Program-made: the position numbers and the translations under genes
Assembly (NCBI RefSeq): GCF_023716665.1
Contig: NZ_CP071859.1
Location: forward strand, 2,232,001 to 2,296,000
Direction: 5' to 3'
DNA length: 64,000 bases
Origin: Vibrio sp. SCSIO 43135
GTDB taxonomy: Bacteria; Pseudomonadota; Gammaproteobacteria; Enterobacterales; Vibrionaceae
Notes under the pieces: model-generated
Seen by the model: the letters and a program-made list of their open reading frames with translations, nothing else
The model's database searches: none
What the model was told of the DNA's origin: nothing
In this document: piece after piece, positions 18,998-28,754 of the stretch
Numbering within the stretch: position 1 is the stretch's first letter
How the letters are laid out: each line of letters starts with the position of its first letter

Positions 18998-20131
18998 TTA
19001 GCCTAGTAGGCTAAGCGCTGAGTTTGGTGCTTGCTTAGCTTGAGCAAGAATAGAACTCGATGCTTGAGATAGAATTTGAGACTTGGTCAATGCAGTTGTT
19101 TCTTTCGCAAAGTCGGTATCTTTAATTCGGCTCTTAGACGCATTCACGTTTTCATTGATGTTGTCTAAGTTGCTAATTGCGTGCTCGAATCGGTTCTGGA
19201 ACGCACCTAGTTCAGCACGGTGACTATCAACAGATTTTAGAGCGTTGTCGATGATTGCCACAGACTCTTGAGCACCGCCCACACTGGTTACATCAATCGT
19301 GTCAACAGTCACATTCTTTGCAGGTCCCATACCTAACTCGCCTGCTAGACCACCACCGAATGATACTGCGCCATCAACTTTATTCGAACCGGCAAAAACT
19401 TGCAGTTGGCCATCTTCATTGACAGAAGTCTTAACCAAATCGGTTTGACCGTTGATGTAGGTTGCAAGTTGCTCAATATCGTCGCCTTCTTTCGCGTTAA
19501 TATTGATTGTTTTCGCTTCACCATCTGTTGTCGTTAGGGAGATAGTTAAATCTTTAGCCGTTGCAGACACACCCCAATCTTTATCTTTCGCGTTTGCCGC
19601 CTGGTAACTCTGACCACCCATTTGTGCATCGTCGCTACGCATACTGCTCAGCGTGAGCATGACAGCTTCACCGTTATCTGCACCAATCTGCATTGATTTA
19701 GTACCGAAAGTACCGTTAAGCAGTTTATTACCACCAAAAGACGTTGTTTCAGCGATACGGTTTAGCTCGTTGTTTAACGCTGTTACTTCTTCTTGTATAG
19801 CAACACGCTCTGATTTGGAGTTCGAACCATTAGCAGATTGTAGAGACAAGTCACGCATACGTTGAAGGATGTTAGTGGTTTCATTCATCGCACCTTCAGC
19901 CGTTTGCGCAATTGAAATACCATCGTTAGCGTTACGTACAGCTACATCTAGACCACGGCTTTGAGCCTGTAATCGGTTCGAGATTTGAAGACCAGCAGCA
20001 TCATCTTTCGCACTGTTGATTTTAAAACCTGAAGATAGACGTTCCATTGATGTTTGCTGTGCATTGTTTGCGCTGTTTAGGTAACGCTGTGCTGTCATCG
20101 CTGATACGTTAGTATTTACATTAATTGCCAT
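18998..20131 (-). CDS. flaB: Polar flagellin (FlaB-type)
   Basis: This 377-residue flagellin is closely similar to its downstream neighbour at both ends ([34 protein letters not shown]) and differs mainly at residues ~160-290. It is a filament subunit exported by the flagellar apparatus and chaperoned by FliS. Its own sigma28-type promoter and terminator make it a single-gene unit. Multiple near-identical flagellins are typical of Vibrio; the exact symbol is inferred from gene order. Confidence 0.92.
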   Translation of the reverse strand: MAINVNTNVSAMTAQRYLNSANNAQQTSMERLSSGFKINSAKDDAAGLQISNRLQAQSRGLDVAVRNANDGISIAQTAEGAMNETTNILQRMRDLSLQSANGSNSKSERVAIQEEVTALNNELNRIAETTSFGGNKLLNGTFGTKSMQIGADNGEAVMLTLSSMRSDDAQMGGQSYQAANAKDKDWGVSATAKDLTISLTTTDGEAKTININAKEGDDIEQLATYINGQTDLVKTSVNEDGQLQVFAGSNKVDGAVSFGGGLAGELGMGPAKNVTVDTIDVTSVGGAQESVAIIDNALKSVDSHRAELGAFQNRFEHAISNLDNINENVNASKSRIKDTDFAKETTALTKSQILSQASSSILAQAKQAPNSALSLLG

Positions 20132-20212
20132 AATTGTTACTCCAATTGATTTTCCGATGTATCCGGTTTCCGACGTCTCGGAAAACCAAGTTGTTCTCTT
20201 TAAGTACTTTTA

Positions 20213-20239
20213 TTAACGGCTCGATTTTCAAAACCTTGA
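20213..20239 (-). promoter_or_regulatory. Sigma28 (FliA) promoter of the flaB flagellin
   Basis: The minus strand reads TCAAGGTT-N11-GCCGTTAA, with 13 of 16 matches to TAAAGTTT-N11-GCCGATAA and exact spacing. Its -10 is identical to that of the next flagellin promoter downstream. Confidence 0.75.
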
Positions 20240-20398
20240 GCTTTTTTTTAAGTTTTTTATTAAAAAAATGCATTTCGATTAAAAAACATTCTAAAGCACG
20301 CAAAAGCCGCAATAAATGTATTTTTTTGCTAAAGATTTTAAAATCGCGGTCGAATGGGTAACCCGCTAAAAGCCAGGTTGCATATGGTTCTAGATAAA

Positions 20399-21532
20399 TT
20401 AGGCGAGAAGTGTCAGTGCCAGATTTGGCTGCTGCTTCGCTTGAGCAAGAATAGAAGTGCTAACTTGTTGCAAGATCTGCTGTTTTACCATCTGAGTGGT
20501 TTCTTTCGCATAGTCGGTATCTTTAATGCGACTGTTGGAAGCAGCTAAATTTTCATGCACGTTATCAAGGTTGTTGATGGCATGATCAAATCGATTTTGC
20601 AGCGCCCCCAGATCAGCGCGATGACTATCAACATATTGCATAGCGGCATCTAAAACTGCTACAGATCGCTGCGCACCGCCCACGCTGGTAATATCTAAAT
20701 CATCCACAGCTTCGTAGCCCGCAGTCACCATTTGTAGTTCATTAGCGAGACTACCGGAGAATGAGATCGTACCCGATGTTTCTTTGCCTGCCATGAATAT
20801 CTGCAGCTGACCGTCTTCATTAACCGACGCTGACACTTTATCCGTTTGGCCATTAATATAAGTGGCAAGTTGCTCGATATCATCACCAACTTTCGCTTCT
20901 ATATTAATCGTTTGTTGTTGGCCATTGGAATCGACATATTGCATATTCAATTGCTGATTGCCTTGGCCCACTTGCCAACTTGAATCCGCTTTAGCGGCTG
21001 CGATATAGGAAAAACCGCCCATATCTATACCATCAGAACGCATGCTTTTCAGCGTCACCGAGACAGCTTCACCAGAGCTCGCACCGATTTGAAACGACGA
21101 CTGACCAAACGTCCCGTTGAGTAGCTTGCGACCACCAAAAGATGTAGTTTCAGCAATCCTATTCAATTCATCGTTCAAAGCCGCCATTTCTTCCTGTAAT
21201 GCGATTCTTTCCGCTTTACTATTGGAGCCATTCGCCGATTGTAACGACAGGTCGCGCATGCGTTGCAACAAGTTGGTACTTTCTTGCATTGCACCTTCAG
21301 CGGTCTGCATGATTGATATGCCATCGTTCGCATTTCGAACCGCGACATCTAAACCACGCATTTGCGACTCTAGTCGATTAGATATTTGCAATCCCGCAGC
21401 GTCATCTTTAGCGCTATTAATACGGCTCCCTGAAGCAAGGCGCTCCAAAGATTGGTTCAGCATTTCAGTCGCATTGCCCAAGTGGCGCTGCGCTGTCAGT
21501 GCGGAAACATTAGTATTAACCGTAATAGCCAT
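20399..21532 (-). CDS. flaF: Polar flagellin (FlaF-type)
   Basis: The 377-residue flagellin is the most divergent of the three: N-terminus [20 protein letters not shown]-terminus [15 protein letters not shown]. It keeps the D0/D1 signatures ([20 protein letters not shown]) and the glutamine-rich centre [19 protein letters not shown]. It is probably a minor filament subunit. It has its own sigma28-like promoter and is the first gene of the flagellin set; assignment to flaF is from order in the V. parahaemolyticus locus. Confidence 0.9.
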   Translation of the reverse strand: MAITVNTNVSALTAQRHLGNATEMLNQSLERLASGSRINSAKDDAAGLQISNRLESQMRGLDVAVRNANDGISIMQTAEGAMQESTNLLQRMRDLSLQSANGSNSKAERIALQEEMAALNDELNRIAETTSFGGRKLLNGTFGQSSFQIGASSGEAVSVTLKSMRSDGIDMGGFSYIAAAKADSSWQVGQGNQQLNMQYVDSNGQQQTINIEAKVGDDIEQLATYINGQTDKVSASVNEDGQLQIFMAGKETSGTISFSGSLANELQMVTAGYEAVDDLDITSVGGAQRSVAVLDAAMQYVDSHRADLGALQNRFDHAINNLDNVHENLAASNSRIKDTDYAKETTQMVKQQILQQVSTSILAQAKQQPNLALTLLA

Positions 21533-21570
21533 AGTGACTTACTTACTCCGAAAGTTAGCTGTTCAAGTTT

Positions 21571-21597
21571 ATATCGGTCGCCTGTTCAGTTTCTTTA
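21571..21597 (-). promoter_or_regulatory. Sigma28 (FliA) promoter of the flaF flagellin
   Basis: The minus strand reads TAAAGAAA-N11-ACCGATAT against TAAAGTTT-N11-GCCGATAA: 12 of 16 matches with exact spacing, 38 bases upstream of the start codon. It is the weakest match of the three flagellin promoters. Confidence 0.7.
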
Positions 21598-21601
21598 ACA
21601 A

Positions 21602-21630
21602 AAAAACCGAGCTCATTGAGCTCGGTTTTT
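21602..21630 (-). terminator. Terminator after the Dyp peroxidase gene
   Basis: Perfect hairpin ACCGAGCTCA / TTGAGCTCGGT flanked by A and T runs, so it can work in both directions. It separates the peroxidase gene from the flaF promoter directly downstream. Confidence 0.85.
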
Positions 21631-21649
21631 ATTTAATAGAGATAAAGGG

Positions 21650-22552
21650 TTACTTCAGTTTAAGCTGCGCAAGCATGTCAGCAGACGGAGCAAAGAAATA
21701 GGCCCCTGTTACCGCTTTAGTGAAACGTAAAAGCTGATCAGTTTTACCATCGGTTACGCCGTACATGCTTTCGAGCATCACTTTGAAATTGTGCAAAGTA
21801 TTGCAGTAAGCAATGAACAATAAGCCATGTTCACCACTTACACTGCCGTATGGCAAGCTATGGCGGACAATTTTAAGTCCTTTCCCTTCTTCTTTTATAT
21901 CAACTCTCCCAACATGCGAAGCTGCTGGTACATTTTCCAATTCAATAGAATCTGGCTTGGTACGGCCAATCACTTTCTCTTGAGCGGAAACATTCAAACG
22001 ATTCCAAGAAGGTAAGTTATGGATAAAGCGCTGAACCATGACATAACTGCCACCAGCAAACTCTCCGTCTGCGACAAGAGCCACTTCACGACGCTGAGCA
22101 TCTTTCGGGTTTTCTGTACCATCGACAAAATCAGTCATGTCACGAGAATCTAAATAACGGTAGCCGTATGTCTCATCCACGACGGCTACGTCTTCCGCGA
22201 CTTGTGCGAAGAACTTACGCAGTACGTAGAAGTGCAAGTCATGTCGGTTAGAGTGACAGTGAATCAGTACATCGACATCGCTACTTGGCGCTACAACCTC
22301 ACCTTCTCCCAATACAGGGAAATCAATCAGCTCACTAGGCATAGCCGCATCAAGCTGCTGCCAGAATGCTTTAGTAAATGCGACCGATAACGTAAGCTCA
22401 GCACCCGGCTGGGTTTGGTTTAGCTCTTCGACCAAAGCAGGCAATAATTGAAGCTGTTCAAGTACCTGTGGCGCATTTTGGCTCACTTTAAGCAATGTAT
22501 ATTGGGCAAACGGACCTGCTTCAGGCAGGACAGCGCTCTGAGGTTGAGACAT
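21650..22552 (-). CDS. Dyp-type haem peroxidase (YfeX-like)
   Basis: From ATG 22550-22552 (MSQPQSAVLPEAG; GAGGA eight bases before) the protein has 300 residues. It carries the Dyp signature DFVDGTENP near residue 140 and downstream distal-haem residues, with RHSLPYG near 230. Class B Dyp peroxidases bind haem in the cytosol and oxidise dyes or porphyrinogens with peroxide; the natural substrate is unsettled. There is no Tat or Sec signal. The DUF2919 gene lies upstream, as yfeX and yfeZ are near each other in E. coli. It is likely one transcription unit. Confidence 0.92.
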   Translation of the reverse strand: MSQPQSAVLPEAGPFAQYTLLKVSQNAPQVLEQLQLLPALVEELNQTQPGAELTLSVAFTKAFWQQLDAAMPSELIDFPVLGEGEVVAPSSDVDVLIHCHSNRHDLHFYVLRKFFAQVAEDVAVVDETYGYRYLDSRDMTDFVDGTENPKDAQRREVALVADGEFAGGSYVMVQRFIHNLPSWNRLNVSAQEKVIGRTKPDSIELENVPAASHVGRVDIKEEGKGLKIVRHSLPYGSVSGEHGLLFIAYCNTLHNFKVMLESMYGVTDGKTDQLLRFTKAVTGAYFFAPSADMLAQLKLK

Positions 22553-22649
22553 AGGATGATTCCTCACTTTTATTTTTGCTCAGTGTAATACTTTTTTATT
22601 GGTGGATATTGATTGCGATCATTAGGGCATGCCCGGCGACAACTTTTCT

Positions 22650-23108
22650 TTAAACGTCTGGAGGCGTTTGTAAGCAGTCACTTACACTACGACTTTTCGT
22701 CAAGTAGAGCACAAACCACATTAGCAATAACATGGTAGCACCATTAGCCCAGCTGAAAGCACCGTTATCTAAATAGATATGATACAAAGTTTGTATCAAC
22801 TGTGCGATTGAGGTGGCTAAAGTTATCCCCCCGCCCCAACTCACAACTCTATTGAGCCACGCTCGATCCGGATTTCTCAAACTGAAAAGCCACATTAGCA
22901 CCATACTTGGTAAGCCCATCGCAAGGCCCAAATACAGCATAGTATGATCAGGATAAACAATAGAAAGGATTTTAGAGCCACTGTCTCGGCTGGCCCCTGC
23001 AACAACGAACACAACCCAAGCTTTGGCTAAAAAAATCCAACCTAACCACAACCATTTAGGCGCTTTCAGAAAACCGTGTTTATCGTATTGTTCGATGGCG
23101 TACCGCAC
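22650..23108 (-). CDS. DUF2919 family membrane protein (YfeZ-like)
   Basis: This 152-residue protein starts MRYAIEQYDKHGFLKAPKWLW and has four hydrophobic segments (residues ~20-40, 55-75, 90-110, 120-138), so it is an inner-membrane protein. The short N-terminal KxGxLKxPxxLW pattern is that of DUF2919. The function is unknown. It is 97 bases upstream of the Dyp peroxidase gene in the same direction. The next 131 bases upstream hold no gene. Confidence 0.8.
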   Translation of the reverse strand: MRYAIEQYDKHGFLKAPKWLWLGWIFLAKAWVVFVVAGASRDSGSKILSIVYPDHTMLYLGLAMGLPSMVLMWLFSLRNPDRAWLNRVVSWGGGITLATSIAQLIQTLYHIYLDNGAFSWANGATMLLLMWFVLYLTKSRSVSDCLQTPPDV

Positions 23109-23239
23109 AGTTGCTCACTATTTTGATTCAATATCTTGTCGACACTGTAACGCAATCAAATTAGCGATGTATACCCAAATAACCTCAGAAGCTTATTCAG
23201 CGAGAATTGCATGGTTCGCAAACGAGGTAATACATGTGC

Positions 23240-23683
23240 CTAGGCATGTCGCGAGTTGATCTTACGCCAAGAAAGGAAAAAGAAAGCCAACAAAGCAAGC
23301 ATAGGTAGCCCCCATAACAGAGCATTTTGCGCAGAGAAAGTCGGTTTATACAGGACAAACTCGCCGTACCTCGCTGTCATATAGTCAATGACTTGTTGAT
23401 CCGTTTCACCCTCATTCACTTTGTTAAATACAATCAAACGCAGATCTTTCGCAATCGGTGAATTTGATTCAACTAAATTCTGGTTTTGACACTGCGGGCA
23501 ACGTAGAGTTTTAGCTAGCTCAATCGCTCGTTTTTGTAATTGCGGCGTATCAAACTCGAATAGCTCCACTTGTTGAGTCACTTCTTTGCTCGCTGGCGCG
23601 AACAAGTCCGGCTCACTGGCAACCACCGTACATGACACCATCATCGCCACTATAACGCACAGTAATTTAACCGATTGGATCAT
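23240..23683 (-). CDS. nrfF: NrfF, CcmH-like haem lyase subunit
   Basis: Starting at ATG 23681-23683 (AGGA seven bases before) the protein has 147 residues: a signal peptide (MIQSVKLLCVIVAMMVSC), the thiol motif LRCPQCQNQNL near residue 55, and a C-terminal membrane helix (LLWGLPMLALLAFFFLSW). CcmH/NrfF proteins hold the apocytochrome thiols reduced and present it for haem attachment; NrfF with NrfE and NrfG attaches the special haem of NrfA at the CWSCK site. It is the last gene of the nrfB-led operon, 17 bases after the thioredoxin-like gene. Confidence 0.92.
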   Translation of the reverse strand: MIQSVKLLCVIVAMMVSCTVVASEPDLFAPASKEVTQQVELFEFDTPQLQKRAIELAKTLRCPQCQNQNLVESNSPIAKDLRLIVFNKVNEGETDQQVIDYMTARYGEFVLYKPTFSAQNALLWGLPMLALLAFFFLSWRKINSRHA

Positions 23684-23700
23684 AACAGTTCCTAGCCATT

Positions 23701-24234
23701 TTATAGCGTGACAAAGTAAGAGGAAAAATATCGCTGCCAAACTTTGTCAGTCAGCCGTCCGCTATGCTTTAACACGATATTTCCTTCATTATCGACCAGA
23801 TAGGTCTCTGGTGTACCAACCACTCCCAAGTCTATTGCTAATAGCCCTTTGGGATCGAAAATAACTTCTCGGAATGGGTTCTCCGCCTGAGTTAAGTAAC
23901 GATTTGCCGCATGCTCTGAGTCGCGGTAGTTCAAACCGACAATAGGAACCCCTTGAGCTTGTAAGTCGAGTAAGTACTGGTGCTCACTCTTACATATGCC
24001 GCACCACGATGCCCACACATTAACCAATTGATAGCCATGACCAACGACCGCGCTTTCATCTAAAGTACGGTTGCTGTTTAACAAACTCGTTGACGTAAAA
24101 CTTGGAAAACTCGCGACCGTACTCGCATGGACTTTAGTTTGCTGCTGAGAAACAAGTCCAACCATGACTATCGCAGCGAAGCTAAGTGTCACTGCGACCA
24201 ATACCCAAAAGCTACGTGCTTTCGACTTGCTCAT
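23701..24234 (-). CDS. DsbE/CcmG-like periplasmic thiol-disulfide protein of the nrf operon
   Basis: The protein has 177 residues from ATG 24232-24234: an N-terminal membrane anchor (residues ~8-28) and a thioredoxin fold with the redox motif WASWCGICKSE near residue 80 and cis-proline segment GVVGTPETYLV. It resembles CcmG/DsbE, which reduces the CxxCH thiols of apocytochromes in the periplasm. The active-site dipeptide is Gly-Ile instead of the Pro-Thr usual in CcmG. It overlaps the 3' end of nrfE and precedes nrfF, so it probably serves haem attachment to NrfA/NrfB. E. coli nrf lacks this gene. Confidence 0.9.
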   Translation of the reverse strand: MSKSKARSFWVLVAVTLSFAAIVMVGLVSQQQTKVHASTVASFPSFTSTSLLNSNRTLDESAVVGHGYQLVNVWASWCGICKSEHQYLLDLQAQGVPIVGLNYRDSEHAANRYLTQAENPFREVIFDPKGLLAIDLGVVGTPETYLVDNEGNIVLKHSGRLTDKVWQRYFSSYFVTL

Positions 24235-26209
24235 ATACACCACTCTCTTGTTTTAGCCGCAGTATAACAACCGACACTCCCCCGAGCATACCTAATAAAG
24301 CGCCAAACCAAACCCAGCGAATTGCAGCTTTGTACTGAACCTTCACTGCATAGGATTGGCTGTCCACTTTTTCACCTAGGGTAACGTAGTAATCTCCATG
24401 CCAGAAAATCTTAATCGCGGGTTCACTCATGTTCATCACCCTAACTGGATAATGACGCCTCTCAGGAAAAAGCGAAAAGCTCTCACTGCCCTGCTGCTCA
24501 AAATGAATCGACGCCCTTTCAGCGGTATAGTTAGGGCCAATCCGCCATTGGGTTTCTTGATAGTGCACCTGCCAGTCGACGAACTCAAAGGTCTTATTAG
24601 GAGCAAGCTTTCGGTTTACTTCGTAAGAATGTTCCGCGTTCATCGCAGCACCAACACAGGCAACTGCTACTCCCACATGTGCTAAAGTCACTCCAATCAG
24701 TTTTTTTCCGTCGTTGGCCTTAAACCCAGCCCAAAGATGAGTGACCACCACCCCGCATGCCAATATCCACACCGCACAAACCAGTGCATCAAACTGTTCA
24801 ACTCGCTCGACGGAAGCTGGAGTCATCTCTAAGTTGAACACCTTGAGCTGAAATAAGTACCCCAATAACCCAGAGACAATTGCGACTAACCCTAACCAAA
24901 CGACTTGCTGCCAGCGACAATAGCCTCCTTTGCGCCACTTAACTAAGCTTCCAGCTCCCATTCCAACTAAAGCCAATAATGACAACGGAGTGATAAGTGT
25001 ATTGAAATAAGGTGCCCCAACCGAGATACTTCCCAAGCCAAGAAGCTCATAAACCATGGGATAAAATGTGCCGAGAAACACCGTAAACGTTGCAATCAAA
25101 AGCAGTCCGATTGCGACTAACACGAGATAACTGCGACTGAATACTGACACCAGCGGCTCGGAGGTGAGTTTATCTCCCCTAAAAATCAATAAGCCAAATG
25201 AGCTAATCAACATCACCACTAGAATCAACAGTAGTGAAATACCTTTGCCCGGATCGACGGCAAACGCGTGGACAGACGTCAGCACCCCAGAACGCACGAT
25301 AAAGGTGCCCAAAATGCTTAGACTGAATGTGATAAAAGCAAGGATCATTACCCAATTCAGCAACATTTTTTGCCGCTGCGCAGCGAGCAATGCATGAAGT
25401 AACGCTGTACCAGTTAACCATGGCAATAACGAGGCATTTTCTACCGGGTCCCAGAACCACCAGCCCCCCCAGCCTAGTTCATAGTATGCCCACCAAGAGC
25501 CTAGTACGATTCCGCCAGTAAGAAAGACCCACGCCACCAATGCCCACTGACGGCAAAGTGGTAACCAATCGAGAGTGACTTTTTCCTGCATCAGTGCCGC
25601 ACAAGCGAACGCAAACACCATGGAGTAACCGATATAGCCTAAATAAAGCAAAGGGGGATGGAAGATAAGGCCAACGTCCTGCAACATTGGATTCAAATCA
25701 CGCCCTTCTGCCATAAACTGAGGGCTAAACTCAAATGGATTAGACGCCAGCAATGTAAACCAAGCAAAAGCAGCGACCAGTAAGTTCATCACCCACAAAA
25801 CATCTGCTTTATATTGTGATGGGCAACGTCGACTCAATGAATACAGTGCCGCCCATCCAGATAGAGTCATAACCCAAAACAGCATGGAGCCTTGATGCCC
25901 CCCCCATACCGCGGCAAATTTAAAAAATACCGGTAGCTTCGAATTAGAGTGCTCAGCCACATACTGCAATTGGAATTGGTCGGTCAGGAAGGCGGTCGCG
26001 AGTAAACCTAAACTCAGCAATGAGAGTAAACCATTCACTCGAGTAACAGGCAGCAAGTAGTGTTTGCTATTCGCACTAGATTGACCATCTTTGCCTGTTT
26101 GAACAAAGCGTTCAGATGCCCAACGTGGTAAAACGTATTGAGCACTTGCCATGGTGCTCAATACGACAACCGCAATCAGGGCTACTAAGCCTAACTCTCC
26201 TGCTAACAT
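24212..26209 (-). CDS. nrfE: NrfE, CcmF-like cytochrome c haem lyase
   Basis: The 665-residue protein has about 15 hydrophobic helices and the haem-handling tryptophan-rich signature WGGWWFWDPVENAS near residue 245. It also has conserved periplasmic His residues and a large C-terminal periplasmic loop (residues ~530-630). It belongs to the CcmF/NrfE family that ligates haem to the apocytochrome at the inner membrane; NrfE is dedicated to the lysine-coordinated haem of NrfA. It follows nrfD by three bases. CcmF is the alternative name, but the operon context makes NrfE the better call. Confidence 0.93.
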   Translation of the reverse strand: MLAGELGLVALIAVVVLSTMASAQYVLPRWASERFVQTGKDGQSSANSKHYLLPVTRVNGLLSLLSLGLLATAFLTDQFQLQYVAEHSNSKLPVFFKFAAVWGGHQGSMLFWVMTLSGWAALYSLSRRCPSQYKADVLWVMNLLVAAFAWFTLLASNPFEFSPQFMAEGRDLNPMLQDVGLIFHPPLLYLGYIGYSMVFAFACAALMQEKVTLDWLPLCRQWALVAWVFLTGGIVLGSWWAYYELGWGGWWFWDPVENASLLPWLTGTALLHALLAAQRQKMLLNWVMILAFITFSLSILGTFIVRSGVLTSVHAFAVDPGKGISLLLILVVMLISSFGLLIFRGDKLTSEPLVSVFSRSYLVLVAIGLLLIATFTVFLGTFYPMVYELLGLGSISVGAPYFNTLITPLSLLALVGMGAGSLVKWRKGGYCRWQQVVWLGLVAIVSGLLGYLFQLKVFNLEMTPASVERVEQFDALVCAVWILACGVVVTHLWAGFKANDGKKLIGVTLAHVGVAVACVGAAMNAEHSYEVNRKLAPNKTFEFVDWQVHYQETQWRIGPNYTAERASIHFEQQGSESFSLFPERRHYPVRVMNMSEPAIKIFWHGDYYVTLGEKVDSQSYAVKVQYKAAIRWVWFGALLGMLGGVSVVILRLKQESGVYEQVEST

Positions 26210-26212
26210 AGG

Positions 26213-27169
26213 CTAAACAACTGTCATTTGTCCGGCGTAAAGAATGAAGGTTCTAAGCATTAGCACCCCAACCAGACTCAAGGTCGTCACGACCAAAATG
26301 AAGCCATTGTTATGCTGGACTTCTTTTGGTGAAACTGCATTCAGTGTGAGTGGTAACAACATACCTATGCCTACCACGCCAATCCAGAACCAATTCGACC
26401 AAAAACCTCCACCGATCGCATTCCAAGCAGCCACTTCACTTTGTCCGCCCGAGAAGATCAGCCCCGTAAAAAATGTCACCAATACAAATAACTCAAATAG
26501 CACCACTGGGCGTTCAAAGCCATGCACCCATTTAACACTTGCACTTGATACCGGCTCTTTGAAAACTAGAATGCCAAACATGAGACATGCTGCTGCTCCA
26601 GACGATAAGCTCGAGAACAAGAACAAGATCGGTAATACTGGATTATTCAGCATTGGGTAGGTTTGTAGAGCAGACAATAAGAACCCAGTGTACGCAGCAA
26701 GTAAGATTGCCAGTACGCCAAGAAACACTTCTATCGCATTTTCGAACTGTCCGAACTTTTCAAGCAAGGTGTCCACAAATGCAAACTTGCCCTGAAGGAA
26801 TGCAACGATCTGTTTTCTAAAGATGATGCCAATCCAAACGAACAACACTGCCATGTAGACTTGGAACAGCACGACCCCCATCGACATCACGGACGTGACG
26901 TTGAAATAGATCATAATCTTCCAAAACGACAGCGGCTTAGTCAGGTGAAAGATCAAGATGGTCAAACCGGAAATAATCCCGAATGGTGCTAACCAAGCCG
27001 TCGCTTTCAAGATGCCATTTTGTGCAGGGTCTCCTTCTATTACCTTTCTCTTTAGGTAAATAGATATCATCACCGCACCCGCAGACATACCTGCTAGAAA
27101 CAGATAAATCGCAATAATCCAATCCCAAACTAAAGAGTCAAACTGGAATGCACTTTCTACTCCGTTCAT
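26213..27169 (-). CDS. nrfD: NrfD, membrane quinol dehydrogenase subunit
   Basis: The 318-residue polytopic protein has about eight hydrophobic helices (the first at residues ~15-37, IIAIYLFLAGMSAGAVMISIYL). It is typical of the NrfD/PsrC family, which oxidises quinol in the membrane and passes electrons to a ferredoxin-like partner. Here the partner is NrfC, whose stop is two bases upstream. Electrons go on to the pentahaem NrfB and to NrfA. Start MNGVESAFQFDSL. Confidence 0.94.
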   Translation of the reverse strand: MNGVESAFQFDSLVWDWIIAIYLFLAGMSAGAVMISIYLKRKVIEGDPAQNGILKATAWLAPFGIISGLTILIFHLTKPLSFWKIMIYFNVTSVMSMGVVLFQVYMAVLFVWIGIIFRKQIVAFLQGKFAFVDTLLEKFGQFENAIEVFLGVLAILLAAYTGFLLSALQTYPMLNNPVLPILFLFSSLSSGAAACLMFGILVFKEPVSSASVKWVHGFERPVVLFELFVLVTFFTGLIFSGGQSEVAAWNAIGGGFWSNWFWIGVVGIGMLLPLTLNAVSPKEVQHNNGFILVVTTLSLVGVLMLRTFILYAGQMTVV

Positions 27170-27171
27170 GG

Positions 27172-27858
27172 CTAAACCTCCCCTTTCTGTTTAGGAATCT
27201 TGTACAGCTTCGGCTTAGTTCCTAGGTGAACCTTATCTCTGTAAACCACCTGGTTATTAAGCACTGCGTTGATCTCGCTGCTTGGATCGTTAAGATCGCC
27301 AAATACTAGGGCTTTAGTTGGACATGATTCAACACACGCAGGAAGTTTGCCCTGAGCTAAATTGGTATCTCGGCAGAAGTTACATTTATCTGCTGAACCA
27401 TCAGCTGGATTAAAGAAACGAACTTGATAAGGACACGCTGCTAGGCAGTAACCACAGCCAACACATTTATCCTTATGAACATCAACGATGCCTGTTTTTT
27501 CGTCTTTATAGGCCGCACCGGTAGGGCATACCATCACACAAGGTGCATTCTCACAGTGTTGACAAGATTTTCGTGTAAAACGGTATTCAACATCTGGATG
27601 CTCACCCATAGGTTCGCTGCGAATGATCTCTAAACGCGATACGCCTTCTGGTACCTTATTGACGTCGCGACACGCATCGGTACAAGCAGTACAACCAATA
27701 CACGCGGTTTCATCATGGATCATTCCGTATAGCTTATTGCCATCTTGCTCAACATTTGCCAGTGTTTTCCGGCTGTTCAGCACCGCTGTACCAGCGACTC
27801 CAGTAGTAAAGATGACTGCGCCTGCGCCCGTTAAAAAGTTACGTCTTGAACAACTCAT
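27172..27858 (-). CDS. nrfC: NrfC, periplasmic four-cluster [4Fe-4S] protein
   Basis: Starting at ATG 27856-27858 (SD AGGAGAGG) the protein has 228 residues; an upstream in-frame extension overlaps nrfB and is rejected. It opens with a Tat signal, CSRRNFLTGAGA. Cysteine groups CIGCTACTDAC, CQHCENAPCVMVC, CVGCGYCLAACPY and CNFC...CVESC would bind four [4Fe-4S] clusters. NrfC takes electrons from NrfD and gives them to NrfB at the periplasmic face. It begins one base after the nrfB stop, so translation is coupled. Confidence 0.95.
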   Translation of the reverse strand: MSCSRRNFLTGAGAVIFTTGVAGTAVLNSRKTLANVEQDGNKLYGMIHDETACIGCTACTDACRDVNKVPEGVSRLEIIRSEPMGEHPDVEYRFTRKSCQHCENAPCVMVCPTGAAYKDEKTGIVDVHKDKCVGCGYCLAACPYQVRFFNPADGSADKCNFCRDTNLAQGKLPACVESCPTKALVFGDLNDPSSEINAVLNNQVVYRDKVHLGTKPKLYKIPKQKGEV

Positions 27859-27859
27859 A

Positions 27860-28447
27860 TCACCTCTCCTCTTCTTTTTGGTTAAAATCAGAGTGGCAGT
27901 CCACACACAACTTAATGGTTTCTTTGCGCTCAAAGCCCAACACTTTGGCTTTTTTCGCATGAACATCGTGGCAGTTTGAACAAGTTAAGTTCTTGGCATG
28001 CACATCGTGGGTCCAGCTGTCTTCTTGCAAGTATTTTGGCTGATGACAATCGGTACACTGACTGTTAGCTTTCAATATCGCCTCTGGGTCCATGAACACT
28101 TTTTCGGTGCCGGGTTTCGACTGCGCTGAAGAATACTTGGTCACAACCGGTGCACCTTCACGGTGGTCAGGTCCTATAGAGTTATGACATTCAGTACAAT
28201 TGACTTCCCGCCCCAAAATCTTATGTGCTTCCTTACCATGAGAACCTTGGAGGGTTTCTTTAGAATCCTTATGACACTGAATACATTTGTAATCCTTGTC
28301 ACGGATAAGCGTGACTTCATGACGATCTGATTGGCCTTCAGACTGCAAGGTTGAAGTATCGGCAACGGCATGAAGAGAATAACCATAAAGGCAGAATGCT
28401 AGAATAGACTTTAGCATTATGACCATGGCCAACTTTATATTGCCCAT
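27860..28447 (-). CDS. nrfB: NrfB, pentahaem cytochrome c electron donor to NrfA
   Basis: The 195-residue protein has a signal peptide (residues ~1-29) and five CxxCH haem sites: CIQCH, CTECH, CTDCH, CSNCH and CVDCH. This count fits NrfB, the small periplasmic carrier that passes electrons from NrfCD to the NrfA dimer. It leads the minus-strand operon nrfB-C-D-E-dsbE-nrfF, with SD AGGAAAGGAT. It is divergent from nrfA, unlike E. coli where nrfA and nrfB are adjacent in one operon. Confidence 0.95.
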   Translation of the reverse strand: MGNIKLAMVIMLKSILAFCLYGYSLHAVADTSTLQSEGQSDRHEVTLIRDKDYKCIQCHKDSKETLQGSHGKEAHKILGREVNCTECHNSIGPDHREGAPVVTKYSSAQSKPGTEKVFMDPEAILKANSQCTDCHQPKYLQEDSWTHDVHAKNLTCSNCHDVHAKKAKVLGFERKETIKLCVDCHSDFNQKEEER

Positions 28448-28725
28448 TTTATCCTTTCCTTATACCAGCGCTAAAACATCTCATAGAAATGATTAGTTAC
28501 TGATCAAAATTAACTTCCTCTGGAGTCGAGTAAATAAACCCCAAATGAGATCAATTCTTATTTTTGGATAAGCCACAACGCTATATTTATATATTACTCA
28601 TCTGCCTATTTAGGGGTAGATTTTATCGAGCAATTAGTGAGCTAAATCACCTTATATTTTATAGGTGAATGATTGCTAAGTTATTGATGAGAATGGTTTT
28701 CATTAAAAATAAACCTACACACAAA

Positions 28726-28741
28726 TAACCCTTAAGGGGTA
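28726..28741. promoter_or_regulatory. NarP-type 7-2-7 operator upstream of nrfA
   Basis: The sequence TAACCCT-TA-AGGGGTA is an inverted pair of heptamers spaced by two bases. The right heptamer matches the NarL/NarP consensus TACYNMT fully, the left one in six of seven. NarP and NarL bind such 7-2-7 pairs to control nrf in E. coli; Vibrio usually has only NarPQ. Role inferred from match and position. Confidence 0.65.
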
Positions 28742-28754
28742 GATAAACTTAAAT

